Source: Buttiauxella selenatireducens (GTDB lineage Bacteria > Pseudomonadota > Gammaproteobacteria > Enterobacterales > Enterobacteriaceae). Taken from it: a stretch of DNA of 64,000 nt. Where the stretch lies: NCBI RefSeq assembly GCF_031432975.1, contig NZ_CP133838.1, forward strand, positions 1,798,001-1,862,000, in the 5' to 3' direction. Each line of letters opens with the position of its first letter. Position 1 is the first letter of the stretch. Shown one piece after another: positions 43,963 to 52,494 of the stretch. Position numbers and translations under genes: made by a program. Below the pieces are notes generated by a model. It searched no databases, was not told the origin of the DNA, and saw only the letters and a list, made by a program, of their open reading frames with translations.

Positions 43963-45059
43963 AAACGGCGTTGTTTACCCCAGGCCCTGGCAACACCTCT
44001 GATAGCGTACGTGCTGCATTAAACTGTGATCTTGGCACGCGAACCCCTCAGATGATGGCGCTGACAAAACATTTACGCAAGCAAATTGCCGAAGTAGCCC
44101 GTTGTAACGATGATTTTAGCGTTGTGCCACTCCAGGGTAGCGGGACTTTTGCCGTGGAAGCCATGATGACTTCTCTACTGCCAGCAAAGACCCCCAGCCT
44201 CATCCTAGTCAACGGGCCGTATGGCGAACGCATGGCAGAAATTTGCCGGATTCACGCGTTACCACACTATGTATTACGAAGTGATCCGTTGCAGCCAATC
44301 AATGTAGTGACGGTAGCTGACTATCTGGAAAGCCATAATGATATTACCGCTCTGGTACTGGTTCATTTAGAGACAGGCATCGGAATTACTAATCCGCTGG
44401 AGGAGCTGTTAGTACTAGCAGAGCAACGCGGGCTACATGTATTTTCTGACAGCATGAGCGCTTTTGGGCTGCTGCCCATTAAGTTTGCCTCATCATCACT
44501 TTCTGCGGTAGCCGCCTCTTCCAATAAAGTACTGCATGGTGTACCAGGTCTGAGCTTTGTCATTGCTCGTCGCGACATTTTGGAGAAGCCAGGGACTGCG
44601 CGAACATTAAGTTTAGACCTGAAAGCGCAATACCACGGTTTTCAGCATGATGGTATGTGGCGTTTTACACCACCGGTGCAAGTAATTTCCGCCCTGTCTT
44701 CCGCGATTGACGACTATTTACTACAAGGCGGGCAGACCACTCGTTTAGAGTCTTATAAACAACGAGCCCGACGTGTCATAGACGGGCTGGCTCCGCTGGA
44801 CATCCGTCCACTGGTGACCGGAAGCCACAGCGCGCCAGCCATAGTCACTTTCGTGTTGCCGTTTGATGAACAAGTGTTGAGCGCCAGCCTTTTAAGTGAG
44901 CGTTTGCTTTCCAGCAATATTGTGATTTATCCATCCCGGGTTGCCGAGAAAAACAGCTTTCGCGTCGGTTTTATCGGTGAATTAACAGCGGAGGATATTG
45001 ATCGCTTGATTACCGTAATGACTGACATTGTCTGTGAGATCCGCAGGCAACTGGCATGA
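43959..45059 (+). CDS. phnW: 2-Aminoethylphosphonate--pyruvate transaminase (PhnW)
   Basis: A 366-residue class V aminotransferase. It starts MKTALFTPGPGNTSDSVRAA with the TPGP motif of the PhnW group, GSGTFAVEAM near 61-70 (phosphonate and PLP phosphate binding), DSMSAFG, and the PLP lysine in ASSNKVLHGVPG (K190). In catabolism it converts 2-aminoethylphosphonate to phosphonoacetaldehyde. In a PepM/Ppd cluster it should run the other way and aminate phosphonoacetaldehyde. It overlaps the dioxygenase by ATGA. Confidence 0.92.
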   Translation: MKTALFTPGPGNTSDSVRAALNCDLGTRTPQMMALTKHLRKQIAEVARCNDDFSVVPLQGSGTFAVEAMMTSLLPAKTPSLILVNGPYGERMAEICRIHALPHYVLRSDPLQPINVVTVADYLESHNDITALVLVHLETGIGITNPLEELLVLAEQRGLHVFSDSMSAFGLLPIKFASSSLSAVAASSNKVLHGVPGLSFVIARRDILEKPGTARTLSLDLKAQYHGFQHDGMWRFTPPVQVISALSSAIDDYLLQGGQTTRLESYKQRARRVIDGLAPLDIRPLVTGSHSAPAIVTFVLPFDEQVLSASLLSERLLSSNIVIYPSRVAEKNSFRVGFIGELTAEDIDRLITVMTDIVCEIRRQLA

Positions 45060-46153
45060 TTAATAATCGCAATACAGGACCGACTCCGTTGCCACCATCA
45101 GTGTTAATCGCGATGGCACAACAACCGCTTAGCCATCGCAGTATGGCTTTTCGCGAGGCGTTCACTGAAGTCACTGCGCAACTGGCAAAGCTGGTAAACG
45201 CGACCGAACCAGCACTACTGTTAAGTTGTTCGGGAACTGGCGGTCTGGAAGCCAGCATTGCCAGTATCGTGAATATTGAAAGCCGGGTTCTGGTGCTCAC
45301 CGCCGGAAACTATGGTGATTTGCTGGCACGTATTGCAGGACGCTTCACAGCAAATCTCAATGTTGTGCGTTTTGCACCCGGTGAGAGTTTTGATCTCTCC
45401 GTGCTGCAAACCCACTTGATGCAGGCAAGTTATGACGTCGTCCTGCTGACACACTCAGAAAGTTCAACCGGCATTTATCATCCCGTCGCCTCGGTGATAA
45501 CTGTCATTCGTGCCTTCAGTGATGCCTTAGTACTGGTGGATACGATCAGCAGCTTAGGTGCAACACCAATCGATATGGCTGCATGGGATGCTGACGTGCT
45601 GGTCGGTGCCACACAAAAGGGGCTAATGGCACCCGCAGGTATGGCAGTCGTATATCTGAGTATCCGTGCACAGCACTATATTGAGCAATATCCAGACAAC
45701 CACACCTATATGCACCTACGCCCATGGCTAGAAGCGAGCCGACAACACAGCGTTCCTTACACTCCAGCAGTTAACGTATTCCAGGGATTGCAGGCGGCTA
45801 TGGAGCTAATTTTTGCCGAGGGCTTACCTGATCGTTACCAGAGACATCAGAAAGCATCTTCCCGTTGCCGAAGCTTTTTCGCCGATAGCAATCACGTTCG
45901 CTGCTTTGCAGCGCCTCAATATGCCAGCCACAGCATCACTGCATTGTATTTGTCCGATGCACTTTCCGCTTCGGTGATCAAAAAACGTCTGGAAGATGAG
46001 CACCATATAATGCTGTCTACTGGGTTAGGGCCGCTCAAAGAACGCGTGATTCGCATTGGACACATGGGCCATTTCACATTAACGGAAATCGATGACGCGT
46101 TACTGATCGTTTCCAACGTGATTTCACAGGAGAAAAGCGCATATGGAGATTAA
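45056..46153 (+). CDS. Second class V aminotransferase (alanine/serine-glyoxylate type)
   Basis: A 365-residue fold-type I enzyme of class V: NTGPTPLPPSVLIAM at the N-terminus, HSESSTGIYHPV, DTISSLGATPIDM, and the PLP lysine in GATQKGLMAPAG (K188). It resembles serine/alanine--glyoxylate aminotransferases and is a diverged relative of PhnW beside it. It could supply an amino acid building block or act on a hydroxylated phosphonate aldehyde. It overlaps phnW by four bases and the next gene by eleven. Confidence 0.85.
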   Translation: MINNRNTGPTPLPPSVLIAMAQQPLSHRSMAFREAFTEVTAQLAKLVNATEPALLLSCSGTGGLEASIASIVNIESRVLVLTAGNYGDLLARIAGRFTANLNVVRFAPGESFDLSVLQTHLMQASYDVVLLTHSESSTGIYHPVASVITVIRAFSDALVLVDTISSLGATPIDMAAWDADVLVGATQKGLMAPAGMAVVYLSIRAQHYIEQYPDNHTYMHLRPWLEASRQHSVPYTPAVNVFQGLQAAMELIFAEGLPDRYQRHQKASSRCRSFFADSNHVRCFAAPQYASHSITALYLSDALSASVIKKRLEDEHHIMLSTGLGPLKERVIRIGHMGHFTLTEIDDALLIVSNVISQEKSAYGD

Positions 46154-47162
46154 ATGTTTGCAAAGTATCACTCAGATCAATCCTGTGGCGTATCAGCGTT
46201 TTCATCAACAGGCCAGTGGTAACATTTTTTATGATTACCTTTTCCTGCTGGCGTTGGAAGAACAACCATTGCTACCGCATCTGAAAAATTATTATTTAAC
46301 AGTACAAGAAGATAATGAGCTACGAGGCTGGCTACCGGTCTATCTGCAAACTGATGTTGACCCATTTGGTGTATTAACAGCCTCACTGAATTATCCGTTT
46401 AACTCTAATACACGGGCGCTTTTTTCTCATGCGATGCATGTCAGTGACAGTGCTGTATTGCATACCGGCGATCCTGAGCAGGTTTTCTCAGCTCTATTGA
46501 CTGCTCTGGATGACCTAGCGCAAGAGGAACAGGTGCAGCCATATGGGTTACTTAACCTGACTGACGAAAATACCAATAGTATTCAGCACCATTCCTCAGG
46601 ATGGCAAAAAAACTTCATGTGGAACCGTTTTAGCTGTGACCTGCGGCCATTCAACCACCAAGAGCAGGTTATAGCTAGACTGAATGCTGATGGACGCCGT
46701 GAAGCTAACCGGCAATTGAGAAAATTTAAACAATCCGGCGGTGAAATTCACTGGCTGCCGGTTAGCGCCGTGGATTTGTATGAAGTCACCGAGTTATGCC
46801 AACAAACAACCACACGTAATGGCACACCACACTATTATCCACCAGAGGCTGTTCGTCACCTGTTACAGCGTACAGAAGCCTTCACCCGCATTGTGGAGAT
46901 CCGGCAACAAGGACGGCTAGCGGGTGTCGGTATTGTTTTTATCGATGGTAAAAAACTACATTTATGGGCTGTGGGGATGAATTATGCCGGTGCTGATTTC
47001 AGCCCTTACACACTGCTATATCTTGATATGTATTCCTATGCCTTGGCTAATGGAATTGAAACACTTGAAGCTGGGCGCACCACACAACGAATCAAAGAAC
47101 GGTTAGGATTTAGCGCCGTACCGTTATATTCCATGACAAAAAGAAGAGGTGCCTGTGTTTGA
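46143..47162 (+). CDS. FemAB/GNAT-like acyl- or aminoacyl-transferase
   Basis: A 339-residue protein of the tandem-GNAT FemAB-like superfamily: [20 protein letters not shown] in the first domain; [20 protein letters not shown], the basic linker typical of this group; then [20 protein letters not shown] and the terminal [18 protein letters not shown]. FemAB-type enzymes move amino acids from charged tRNA to an amine, and related proteins in phosphonate pathways (dehydrophos) form peptide bonds this way. Here it may condense an amino acid with an aminophosphonate. Simple acetylation is the alternative. Confidence 0.75.
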   Translation: MEIKCLQSITQINPVAYQRFHQQASGNIFYDYLFLLALEEQPLLPHLKNYYLTVQEDNELRGWLPVYLQTDVDPFGVLTASLNYPFNSNTRALFSHAMHVSDSAVLHTGDPEQVFSALLTALDDLAQEEQVQPYGLLNLTDENTNSIQHHSSGWQKNFMWNRFSCDLRPFNHQEQVIARLNADGRREANRQLRKFKQSGGEIHWLPVSAVDLYEVTELCQQTTTRNGTPHYYPPEAVRHLLQRTEAFTRIVEIRQQGRLAGVGIVFIDGKKLHLWAVGMNYAGADFSPYTLLYLDMYSYALANGIETLEAGRTTQRIKERLGFSAVPLYSMTKRRGACV

Positions 47163-47319
47163 TACAAATATGCTGGAGTTGTTAATTTGTCCTATAAGCC
47201 ATTTATCTTTGAAATATGATGCTGAACGTCAGTGCCTAATCAGTGCTGATGGCCAGCATGAATATCAAATAGTTAATGGCATTCCCGTTTTAATGCCTGA
47301 TACGTCAATGGAAGAATAA
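47155..47319 (+). CDS. Trm112/YcaR-like small protein (54 residues, GTG start)
   Basis: The frame begins GTG at 47155 with AGAGGT five bases upstream, overlaps the preceding gene by eight bases and ends three bases before the methyltransferase. It reads [20 protein letters not shown], then a middle part, then [13 protein letters not shown], the layout of Trm112/UPF0434 (YcaR) proteins (LLEIIACPxC...DGIPVLL). The usual second zinc cysteine is a serine (CPIS), so zinc may not bind. Trm112 proteins activate partner methyltransferases, and one follows directly. Confidence 0.8.
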   Translation: MFDTNMLELLICPISHLSLKYDAERQCLISADGQHEYQIVNGIPVLMPDTSMEE

Positions 47320-47321
47320 CG

Positions 47322-48146
47322 ATGAGTAAATACGAGAATTACGATGTGATCAGCGAAAATTACGATAAAACACGTACAGCTGTAGGAATTGAAATCGTAC
47401 TAGGTTATATCGCCACTCTGAATAAAAAATGGCAGGAGTTGCAAATTCTGGATGCTGGCTGTGGTACAGGTAATTATGCGCTGGAATTAAAAAAACACTA
47501 TCCACACGTCTGGTGCGCTGACTTCAGCATGGGCATGCTGAGCAAATGCCAGCAAAAATTTTCCAAACGCGGGCAACAAGCTAATTTGCTTCGCTGTGAT
47601 ATCACAAAATTACCGTTCCGTGATGCTTCGTTGGACGTCATTATTTGCAACCAATCATTACACCATCTGGATGAACCAAGCAGTCAGTTTAAAAACCTAG
47701 CTGAGTTTTTGCAACAAGCAGCACGTAGTCTGAATCCAGATGGTTTATTGCTGATTAATACCATTACACACCAGCAGTTGCATGATGGGGTGTGGTGGGG
47801 TGAGTTGATTACACCCGCTGTTGAGAGAATGAAACAGCGCTTTACCACAGATGAACAATTAATGGCATTACTGGATCAGGCAGGGTTAGTCATTACCAAC
47901 CGGGTTGTCGCACTGGATACAATCATTCAGCAACACGGCTATTTCGATCAGAATGCACTATTTGAGAAAGCTTTCCGGGATGGTGATTCCCACTTTTCAC
48001 TGTTAACACCTGATGAGCTAACCGAAATGTTGCAGCGGCTCAGTAAAATGCGTGAACGCTACGAACTGGAGGATTATATCCGTGATCGCGATCGCTTGCG
48101 TCAAGAGATTGGCCAGTTCACCTATTACGTGATCAGGAGAAAATAA
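47322..48146 (+). CDS. SAM-dependent class I methyltransferase
   Basis: A 274-residue Methyltransf_11-type enzyme: SAM-binding motif ILDAGCGTGNYALEL (about 42-56), acidic loop CADFSMGMLS, and LDVIICNQSLHHL as post-motif. The target could be nitrogen, a carboxylate or a phosphonate oxygen; methylation of aminophosphonates or their peptides is known in other clusters. Directly upstream lies a Trm112-like partner three bases away, unusual for a biosynthetic methyltransferase. Its stop overlaps the next start (TAATG). Confidence 0.87.
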   Translation: MSKYENYDVISENYDKTRTAVGIEIVLGYIATLNKKWQELQILDAGCGTGNYALELKKHYPHVWCADFSMGMLSKCQQKFSKRGQQANLLRCDITKLPFRDASLDVIICNQSLHHLDEPSSQFKNLAEFLQQAARSLNPDGLLLINTITHQQLHDGVWWGELITPAVERMKQRFTTDEQLMALLDQAGLVITNRVVALDTIIQQHGYFDQNALFEKAFRDGDSHFSLLTPDELTEMLQRLSKMRERYELEDYIRDRDRLRQEIGQFTYYVIRRK

Positions 48147-49333
48147 TGACGAAACGTAAAATAATCATGGTTGGTAGCCAGGATGAAATCTTTGAGGAGA
48201 TGCCACCTGAAGGCACTGAGTTATATGTGATTCAGCCCACGGCACTGATCGGTCCGAGTTTACGGAAAGCGGCGACGGAGATTTACGCTATAGAAGCATT
48301 CAACGATGAACAGGTTCTAGAGGGCGCTCGTCATTTTTACGAACGATATGCCCCAGATGCCTTGTTCAGCTTTACCGAATATGGCCTGCTCCCTTCAGCC
48401 AAGGCAGCAAAAACACTGGGCTTGCCAGGAACCAGTGAGGAAATATCTGAATTGTGCCGTAATAAATGGAAACTGCGAGAAAGACTGGCTGCAACTCCAC
48501 TACATGTGCCGTTCGTGATGGCTAACAGCCAAGCCACGGTGATGCAGTTTGCAGAAGAAAACGGCTTTCCCCTAGTGCTGAAAGATCCCTGCGGGGTTGG
48601 CAGCATTAACGTCAAAATTTGTTCCTCATTGGAAGAAACTTTGGAATTTTTTGCTGAGCTGCAACAGCAGAAATATGCCAGCGTATTGTTAGAGAAATTT
48701 GTCACAGGTACGGAATATAGTGTTGAAACATTAAGCATTCGTGGCCAGCACCAGTTGATAGGTGTGACTGATAAACGTCTGTTGCCCGGGGGGCTGGTAG
48801 AAGAAAGGCATGTATATCCCGCAGAACTAACACCCGAAGAAAGTTCCAGGCTTGAGAATTACGTCTGCTTGCTTCTGGAACAAATTCATCACCAACACGG
48901 GCCAATGCACATTGAAGTCAAGGTAAACGGGGACCAAATATCTCTGATTGAAATCAATAACCGCCCTGGAGGAGACTATATCTGGGATATGGTGAATAAA
49001 GTTTCTGGAGTGAATTTAGTTGCGGAAACACTGCGCTATGCTTTTGACGGTCAGCCAGATGCTGAGGAACGAAAAGCACGTCAGCGGTACGGAGCGATGA
49101 GCTATATCGCTCTTTTTCAACCAATATCACCACTGACAATCAAACTGGCTCTGGAAAATCTGACCGGACTGGATAGGGTACAGTGCCAAATGACTCTTCA
49201 AACGGGCGAGAGAAAGGTCAGTAATTCGTTTGAACGCCCTGGCTTTGTTTTGATCGGAGAGCAGGATTCTGCGGCGCTTAATGCTGTGTTGCCGAGCATT
49301 GAGCAGTGGATTGATTCTCAGCATCACCAATAA
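48146..49333 (+). CDS. ATP-grasp carboxylate-amine ligase
   Basis: A 395-residue ATP-grasp ligase of the dipeptide-ligase type. An N-terminal Rossmann-like domain (KIIMVGSQDEIFEEMP) is followed by the ATP-binding part GFPLVLKDPCGVGSINVKIC, FVTGTEYSVETLS and HIEVKVNGDQISLIEINNRP, the last holding the metal-binding E and N. Such enzymes activate a carboxylate as acyl phosphate and join it to an amine, as in rhizocticin-type phosphonopeptides. It strongly suggests a peptide-like final product. The substrates cannot be read from sequence. Confidence 0.88.
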   Translation: MTKRKIIMVGSQDEIFEEMPPEGTELYVIQPTALIGPSLRKAATEIYAIEAFNDEQVLEGARHFYERYAPDALFSFTEYGLLPSAKAAKTLGLPGTSEEISELCRNKWKLRERLAATPLHVPFVMANSQATVMQFAEENGFPLVLKDPCGVGSINVKICSSLEETLEFFAELQQQKYASVLLEKFVTGTEYSVETLSIRGQHQLIGVTDKRLLPGGLVEERHVYPAELTPEESSRLENYVCLLLEQIHHQHGPMHIEVKVNGDQISLIEINNRPGGDYIWDMVNKVSGVNLVAETLRYAFDGQPDAEERKARQRYGAMSYIALFQPISPLTIKLALENLTGLDRVQCQMTLQTGERKVSNSFERPGFVLIGEQDSAALNAVLPSIEQWIDSQHHQ

Positions 49334-49344
49334 GGGAAAGTATA

Positions 49345-50034
49345 ATGAAAGGTTCGGTCAGTAAAAATAATGCCTTTTTACGTAAATTTTTGAATAAAAT
49401 TTTCCTATCTTCTGTAGGGGGAAACCAAAGGCCACCACTGTTGGCCCCCAATAAGGTTTTTCCGGAAAGCAAAATACTTGAGTCTCATTTTATAGAAATA
49501 CATGAGGAAATCACGTTTCTCATTAATAAGCGGGAATTGACGCGATACAAAGATATTGACCCAGTGCGTGCAGCCGAAGTTTCTGAAAATTGGAAACTAT
49601 ACTATGCCTTATTTATGTGGGAAGAAAATGATCGTGCGCGTACAGATTGTCCCACTCTACTCAGACTTATCAAAGATATGCCGAATGTAATTAACGCAAC
49701 AATAGCTGTGCTTGAACCCGGAGTGACGTTGGCTGCGCACGAAGGCCCATATGCCGGTATTCTGCGCTATCACATCGGTATTGAAGTACCGGAAAAAAAA
49801 CCACCATATATCCGAGTGATGAACGAATATTACACTTGGGAAGTGGGAAAAAGTATTGTACTAGATGACTGCTATGAGCATGAGGTTTATAACGAGGCCG
49901 ATAATAAAAGAGTAATACTCATGATCGACTTTATGCGGCCAATGAATGCACCTCTACATTTTATTAACTTATGCTGTCTGAAGTTAAAGAAAAAATGGGG
50001 GGGAGTCATGATAAATAAGGCTAATAATGATTAG
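49345..50034 (+). CDS. Aspartyl/asparaginyl beta-hydroxylase-family dioxygenase
   Basis: A 229-residue Asp_Arg_Hydrox-family Fe(II)/2-oxoglutarate enzyme. LAAHEGPYAGILRYHIG (H132 and the 2-oxoglutarate region) and DDCYEHEVYNEADNKRVIL (H179, arginine) are the family's two metal-ligand motifs. It should hydroxylate an amino acid side chain of the product or a building block. It is the second oxygenase of the cluster and its last recognisable gene. Eleven bases separate it from the ligase. Rightwards, 450 bp remain before the integrase. Confidence 0.85.
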   Translation: MKGSVSKNNAFLRKFLNKIFLSSVGGNQRPPLLAPNKVFPESKILESHFIEIHEEITFLINKRELTRYKDIDPVRAAEVSENWKLYYALFMWEENDRARTDCPTLLRLIKDMPNVINATIAVLEPGVTLAAHEGPYAGILRYHIGIEVPEKKPPYIRVMNEYYTWEVGKSIVLDDCYEHEVYNEADNKRVILMIDFMRPMNAPLHFINLCCLKLKKKWGGVMINKANND

Positions 50035-50481
50035 CATTTCCGGCTATGTTTCATGCACGAGTATCCACTAAAATCGACAAAAATTCCCTTCTGCCTAATC
50101 TGGTAGGGATATAATTGAAATGGGAAAAGGTAGACGAGGAATGTGGTCTACCTATTCAACTGACAATCAGCGTACAAAACATTGATCTTGACCTGATATT
50201 GACCCGCTATATCAAGACAGCTTTTGTCCCTACGTTAGCGGTAATCCTCCTATTCTTAACGATAGTAATAAGTAAAATCAGTGTATGCGATGAATGTGAT
50301 GCATTGGTATAAAGCAGACCAGTCCATTGTTTAGGACACCGCGATGATCTCAACGTCCACTTTACGCCCACAGCAGCCTGTCAGAGCGGCCTCGCGAGGC
50401 CTGAATTCACAAGAGTGGGTAAGGAAGTTTAAAACAGAGCTACTGGAATGCGGATCTGTTTCAAATTGCGCAAGTACTGCT
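50035..50481. other. Stretch between the phosphonate cluster and the integrase
   Basis: No confident gene. A TTG-started frame (50115-50312) includes one hydrophobic helix (FVPTLAVILLFLTIVI), and another short frame begins at 50344 with MISTSTLRPQQPVRAASRGL, which vaguely recalls the start of small transposase genes. Neither has enough support. No clear terminator is visible for the cluster. Confidence 0.4.
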
Positions 50482-51741
50482 TCAGTTGGCTTCAATCTTC
50501 TGTAAATAACGATACGGCGGTATAAACGCCTGCCGACTGGCATCAAGATAATCGGCCCACCACTGCATCATCTGGGTGCGCTCATCAAGATGTTCAGCCT
50601 TATGAATATAAGCGGCACGCACATTGTTGCGTTCCTGGTGGCTCATCTGCCGCTCCACCGCATCTTTTGACCAGCGTCCGGACTCAATCAGGGCGCTACA
50701 GGCCATCGTTCTGAATCCATGCCCGCAGATCTCTGTTTTGGTGTCGTAACCCATCACCTGTAGTGCTTTGTTGATGGTGTTCTCACTCATCGGTTTAGCC
50801 GGGTTGTGATCGCCAGGAAACAGAAAGAGTTCATCACCGGACAGCCGCCTGAGTTGCTCCAGCAATGCTATTGCCTGGGTAGATAAAGGCACCAGATGCT
50901 GCGTTTTCATTTTTGCGCCGCGCTCGGAATAGCGCACACCGGGGATTGGCTCCCGCTGTGCCGGAATGGTCCACATCGCACTGTCGATATCGATCTCTGC
51001 CCAGCGGGCAAACCGTAGTTCACTGGAGCGGATAAAAATCATCAGATTAAGCTGCACGGCAAGACGGGTCAGCAGTCTGCCACGATAGGTGTCGAACCGT
51101 GCCAGCAACTCCGGCATTTTTTCCAGCGAGAGCGCAGGATGATGGATTGCCTGTGGTGGTGCGATAGCCCCCGCCAAATCATTCGCGGGATTGCTGGCAA
51201 TGAGCCCCTGCTGCACGGCGTAGCGCATGATTGAGGTGATACGCTGTTGGATCCGCATGGCGGTTTCCAGATACCCCTGTTTTTCCAGGGCCTGCAATGG
51301 CACGAGAAAATCAGCCGTTTTGAGTGCAGTAATAGGGGATTTACCGAGCAGGGGGAAAGCATGAATTTCCAGCGCCCGCAGGGATCTTCCAGCGTAAACT
51401 TTCGACCAGCGGATATTGCTGCTCACCCAACGGCGGGCAATCTCTTCAAAGCTGGTGCTGTTTTTACGCGCGAGTTTAGTTTGTTGTTTGATGAGGCCAG
51501 GATCTTCGCCCGCGCCCAGGATCGCCCGTGCGTCTTCGCGGAGTTTGCGGGCCTGTGCGAGGGTTACTGCAGGGTAGGGGCCAAAAGCCAGTTTGCGTTC
51601 TTTGCCTTCAAAGCGGTACTTGAGATACCAGTGTTTTGCACTGTTGGGTTTCAGCAGCAGGTACAGACCCTGTGCATCGGTTAGTTTCCGGGGTTTGTCG
51701 AAGGGCTTTGCGTTGCGAATAGCGGTATCAGTGAGGGGCAT
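50482..51741 (-). CDS. P4-type tyrosine integrase of the island
   Basis: A 419-residue site-specific recombinase. The N-terminal DUF4102 arm-binding domain is MPLTDTAIRNAKPFDKPRKL onward, followed by a core-binding domain and the catalytic domain. Active-site residues: arginine in RSSELRFARW, HGFRTMA (HxxR), SHQERN, and the tyrosine in AAYIHKAEHL. It is transcribed away from the tRNA, with its start 162 bp from the tRNA 3' end, the usual arrangement. It should catalyse integration and excision at the tRNA-Asn repeats. Length and motifs are intact. Confidence 0.95.
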   Translation of the reverse strand: MPLTDTAIRNAKPFDKPRKLTDAQGLYLLLKPNSAKHWYLKYRFEGKERKLAFGPYPAVTLAQARKLREDARAILGAGEDPGLIKQQTKLARKNSTSFEEIARRWVSSNIRWSKVYAGRSLRALEIHAFPLLGKSPITALKTADFLVPLQALEKQGYLETAMRIQQRITSIMRYAVQQGLIASNPANDLAGAIAPPQAIHHPALSLEKMPELLARFDTYRGRLLTRLAVQLNLMIFIRSSELRFARWAEIDIDSAMWTIPAQREPIPGVRYSERGAKMKTQHLVPLSTQAIALLEQLRRLSGDELFLFPGDHNPAKPMSENTINKALQVMGYDTKTEICGHGFRTMACSALIESGRWSKDAVERQMSHQERNNVRAAYIHKAEHLDERTQMMQWWADYLDASRQAFIPPYRYLQKIEAN

Positions 51742-51899
51742 GGTGGGGGCTCCGTAGAACAGTGAACCAGCAGGCCCCCAATTAAGCCCCGAAAAGCTAC
51801 GGATGTCAAAAGAACCGACAGCACTTTGCAGTACTTCGGTTCTTTTTAACTATCTGATTTTAAAGCATTTCAGGATGTATGGGGACATCATGAAACTAA

Positions 51900-51925
51900 A
51901 ATTTGGCTCCTCTGACTGGACTCGA
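51900..51925. other. Right attachment repeat (att), within tRNA-Asn 3' end
   Basis: Identical over 26 bp to 4453-4478. It covers the CCA end and T-arm side of the tRNA gene plus four bases downstream. Because the island supplies or restores the tRNA end, the tRNA stays functional. Confidence 0.93.
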
Positions 51926-51979
51926 ACCAGTGACATACGGATTAACAGTCCGCCGTTCTACCGACTGAACTACAGAGGA
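51904..51979 (-). tRNA. asnT: tRNA-Asn (GTT)
   Basis: A 76-nt tRNA on the minus strand, from TCCTCTGTAGTTCAG to the encoded CCA. D-loop, anticodon stem-loop with GTT (GACTGTTAATC) and TTCGAGTCC T-loop are all readable, and the acceptor stem pairs TCCTCTG with CAGAGGA. It is the integration site of the island. The symbol is generic for an asn tRNA; which paralogue it is cannot be decided. Confidence 0.97.
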
Positions 51980-51996
51980 ATCGGTTAACGGGGCGC

Positions 51997-52025
51997 ATAT
52001 TAGCGATTCGCGGGGGGGATGTCAA
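51997..52025 (-). promoter_or_regulatory. Sigma-70 promoter of tRNA-Asn
   Basis: On the minus strand TTGACA (52020-52025) and TAATAT (51997-52002) are separated by exactly 17 bp, about 17 bp upstream of the tRNA. A GC-rich discriminator (GCGCCCCG) follows the -10, as in stringently controlled stable-RNA promoters. Confidence 0.85.
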
Positions 52026-52494
52026 AGGGTTCACGCAAAAGATTTTTGTTTGCTCTATTTATAGTCAACTTGTTGAGTTTTAAGACGAATTATTATGCTC
52101 AGAATCATTAAGCACTTATTTCACGCAAACCCATAGCGTTAGCAAATATTAACCCTTCTTTATCTGTGTTCTTTATTGGTGCAAAGCGTCCAATATCTCA
52201 ACTTATTTGCTTTATTGTTAAGCAGATGTGATCGCCGCTGTAATTTCATTGCGTTGTCCCTGGCCGCTTACAACGGCGCTCTATACTGACATATGTCGAA
52301 ACATTGGCATGCAGTCAGTAACGTTGGCAACTATTTTGCTTAATGTATGGGCTGTGAAAATGTAGGGAAACCCCGCCACAGGAATTTGTCAGGATGTCAT
52401 CCATTTAGTGCATTTTGTTCGCGTTTTTGCTTTTGAAATGGCTCTTAAACCGTTGTGCATAAACCTCTTTGCTTTTTTGCTAAGGAACATTCAA
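52026..52494. promoter_or_regulatory. Long leader/promoter region upstream of livJ
   Basis: A 469-bp AT-rich stretch with no gene, between the divergent tRNA-Asn promoter and livJ. It probably holds the liv promoter and Lrp-type control sites, but I cannot point to specific boxes. Confidence 0.4.

Larger units (their letters stand above)
4453..51925. mobile_element. Genomic island integrated at tRNA-Asn
   Basis: The element is bounded by 26-bp direct repeats of the tRNA-Asn 3' end and carries a P4-type integrase adjacent to the intact tRNA. Its content differs sharply from the flanks: IS fragments, miniature elements, fimbriae, a toxin-antitoxin pair and two natural-product loci. The flanks (cobT, yeeO) are what one expects around an enterobacterial asn tRNA. 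No relaxase, type IV secretion or replication genes are visible. A decayed integrase C-terminus at 24078-24170 suggests that at least two islands have been merged. Confidence 0.9.

Noticed and set aside
50344..50505. Short frame starting MISTSTLRPQQPVRAASRGL, perhaps a transposase N-terminus
   Set aside because: The resemblance is too slight and the frame runs into the 3' end of the integrase gene.
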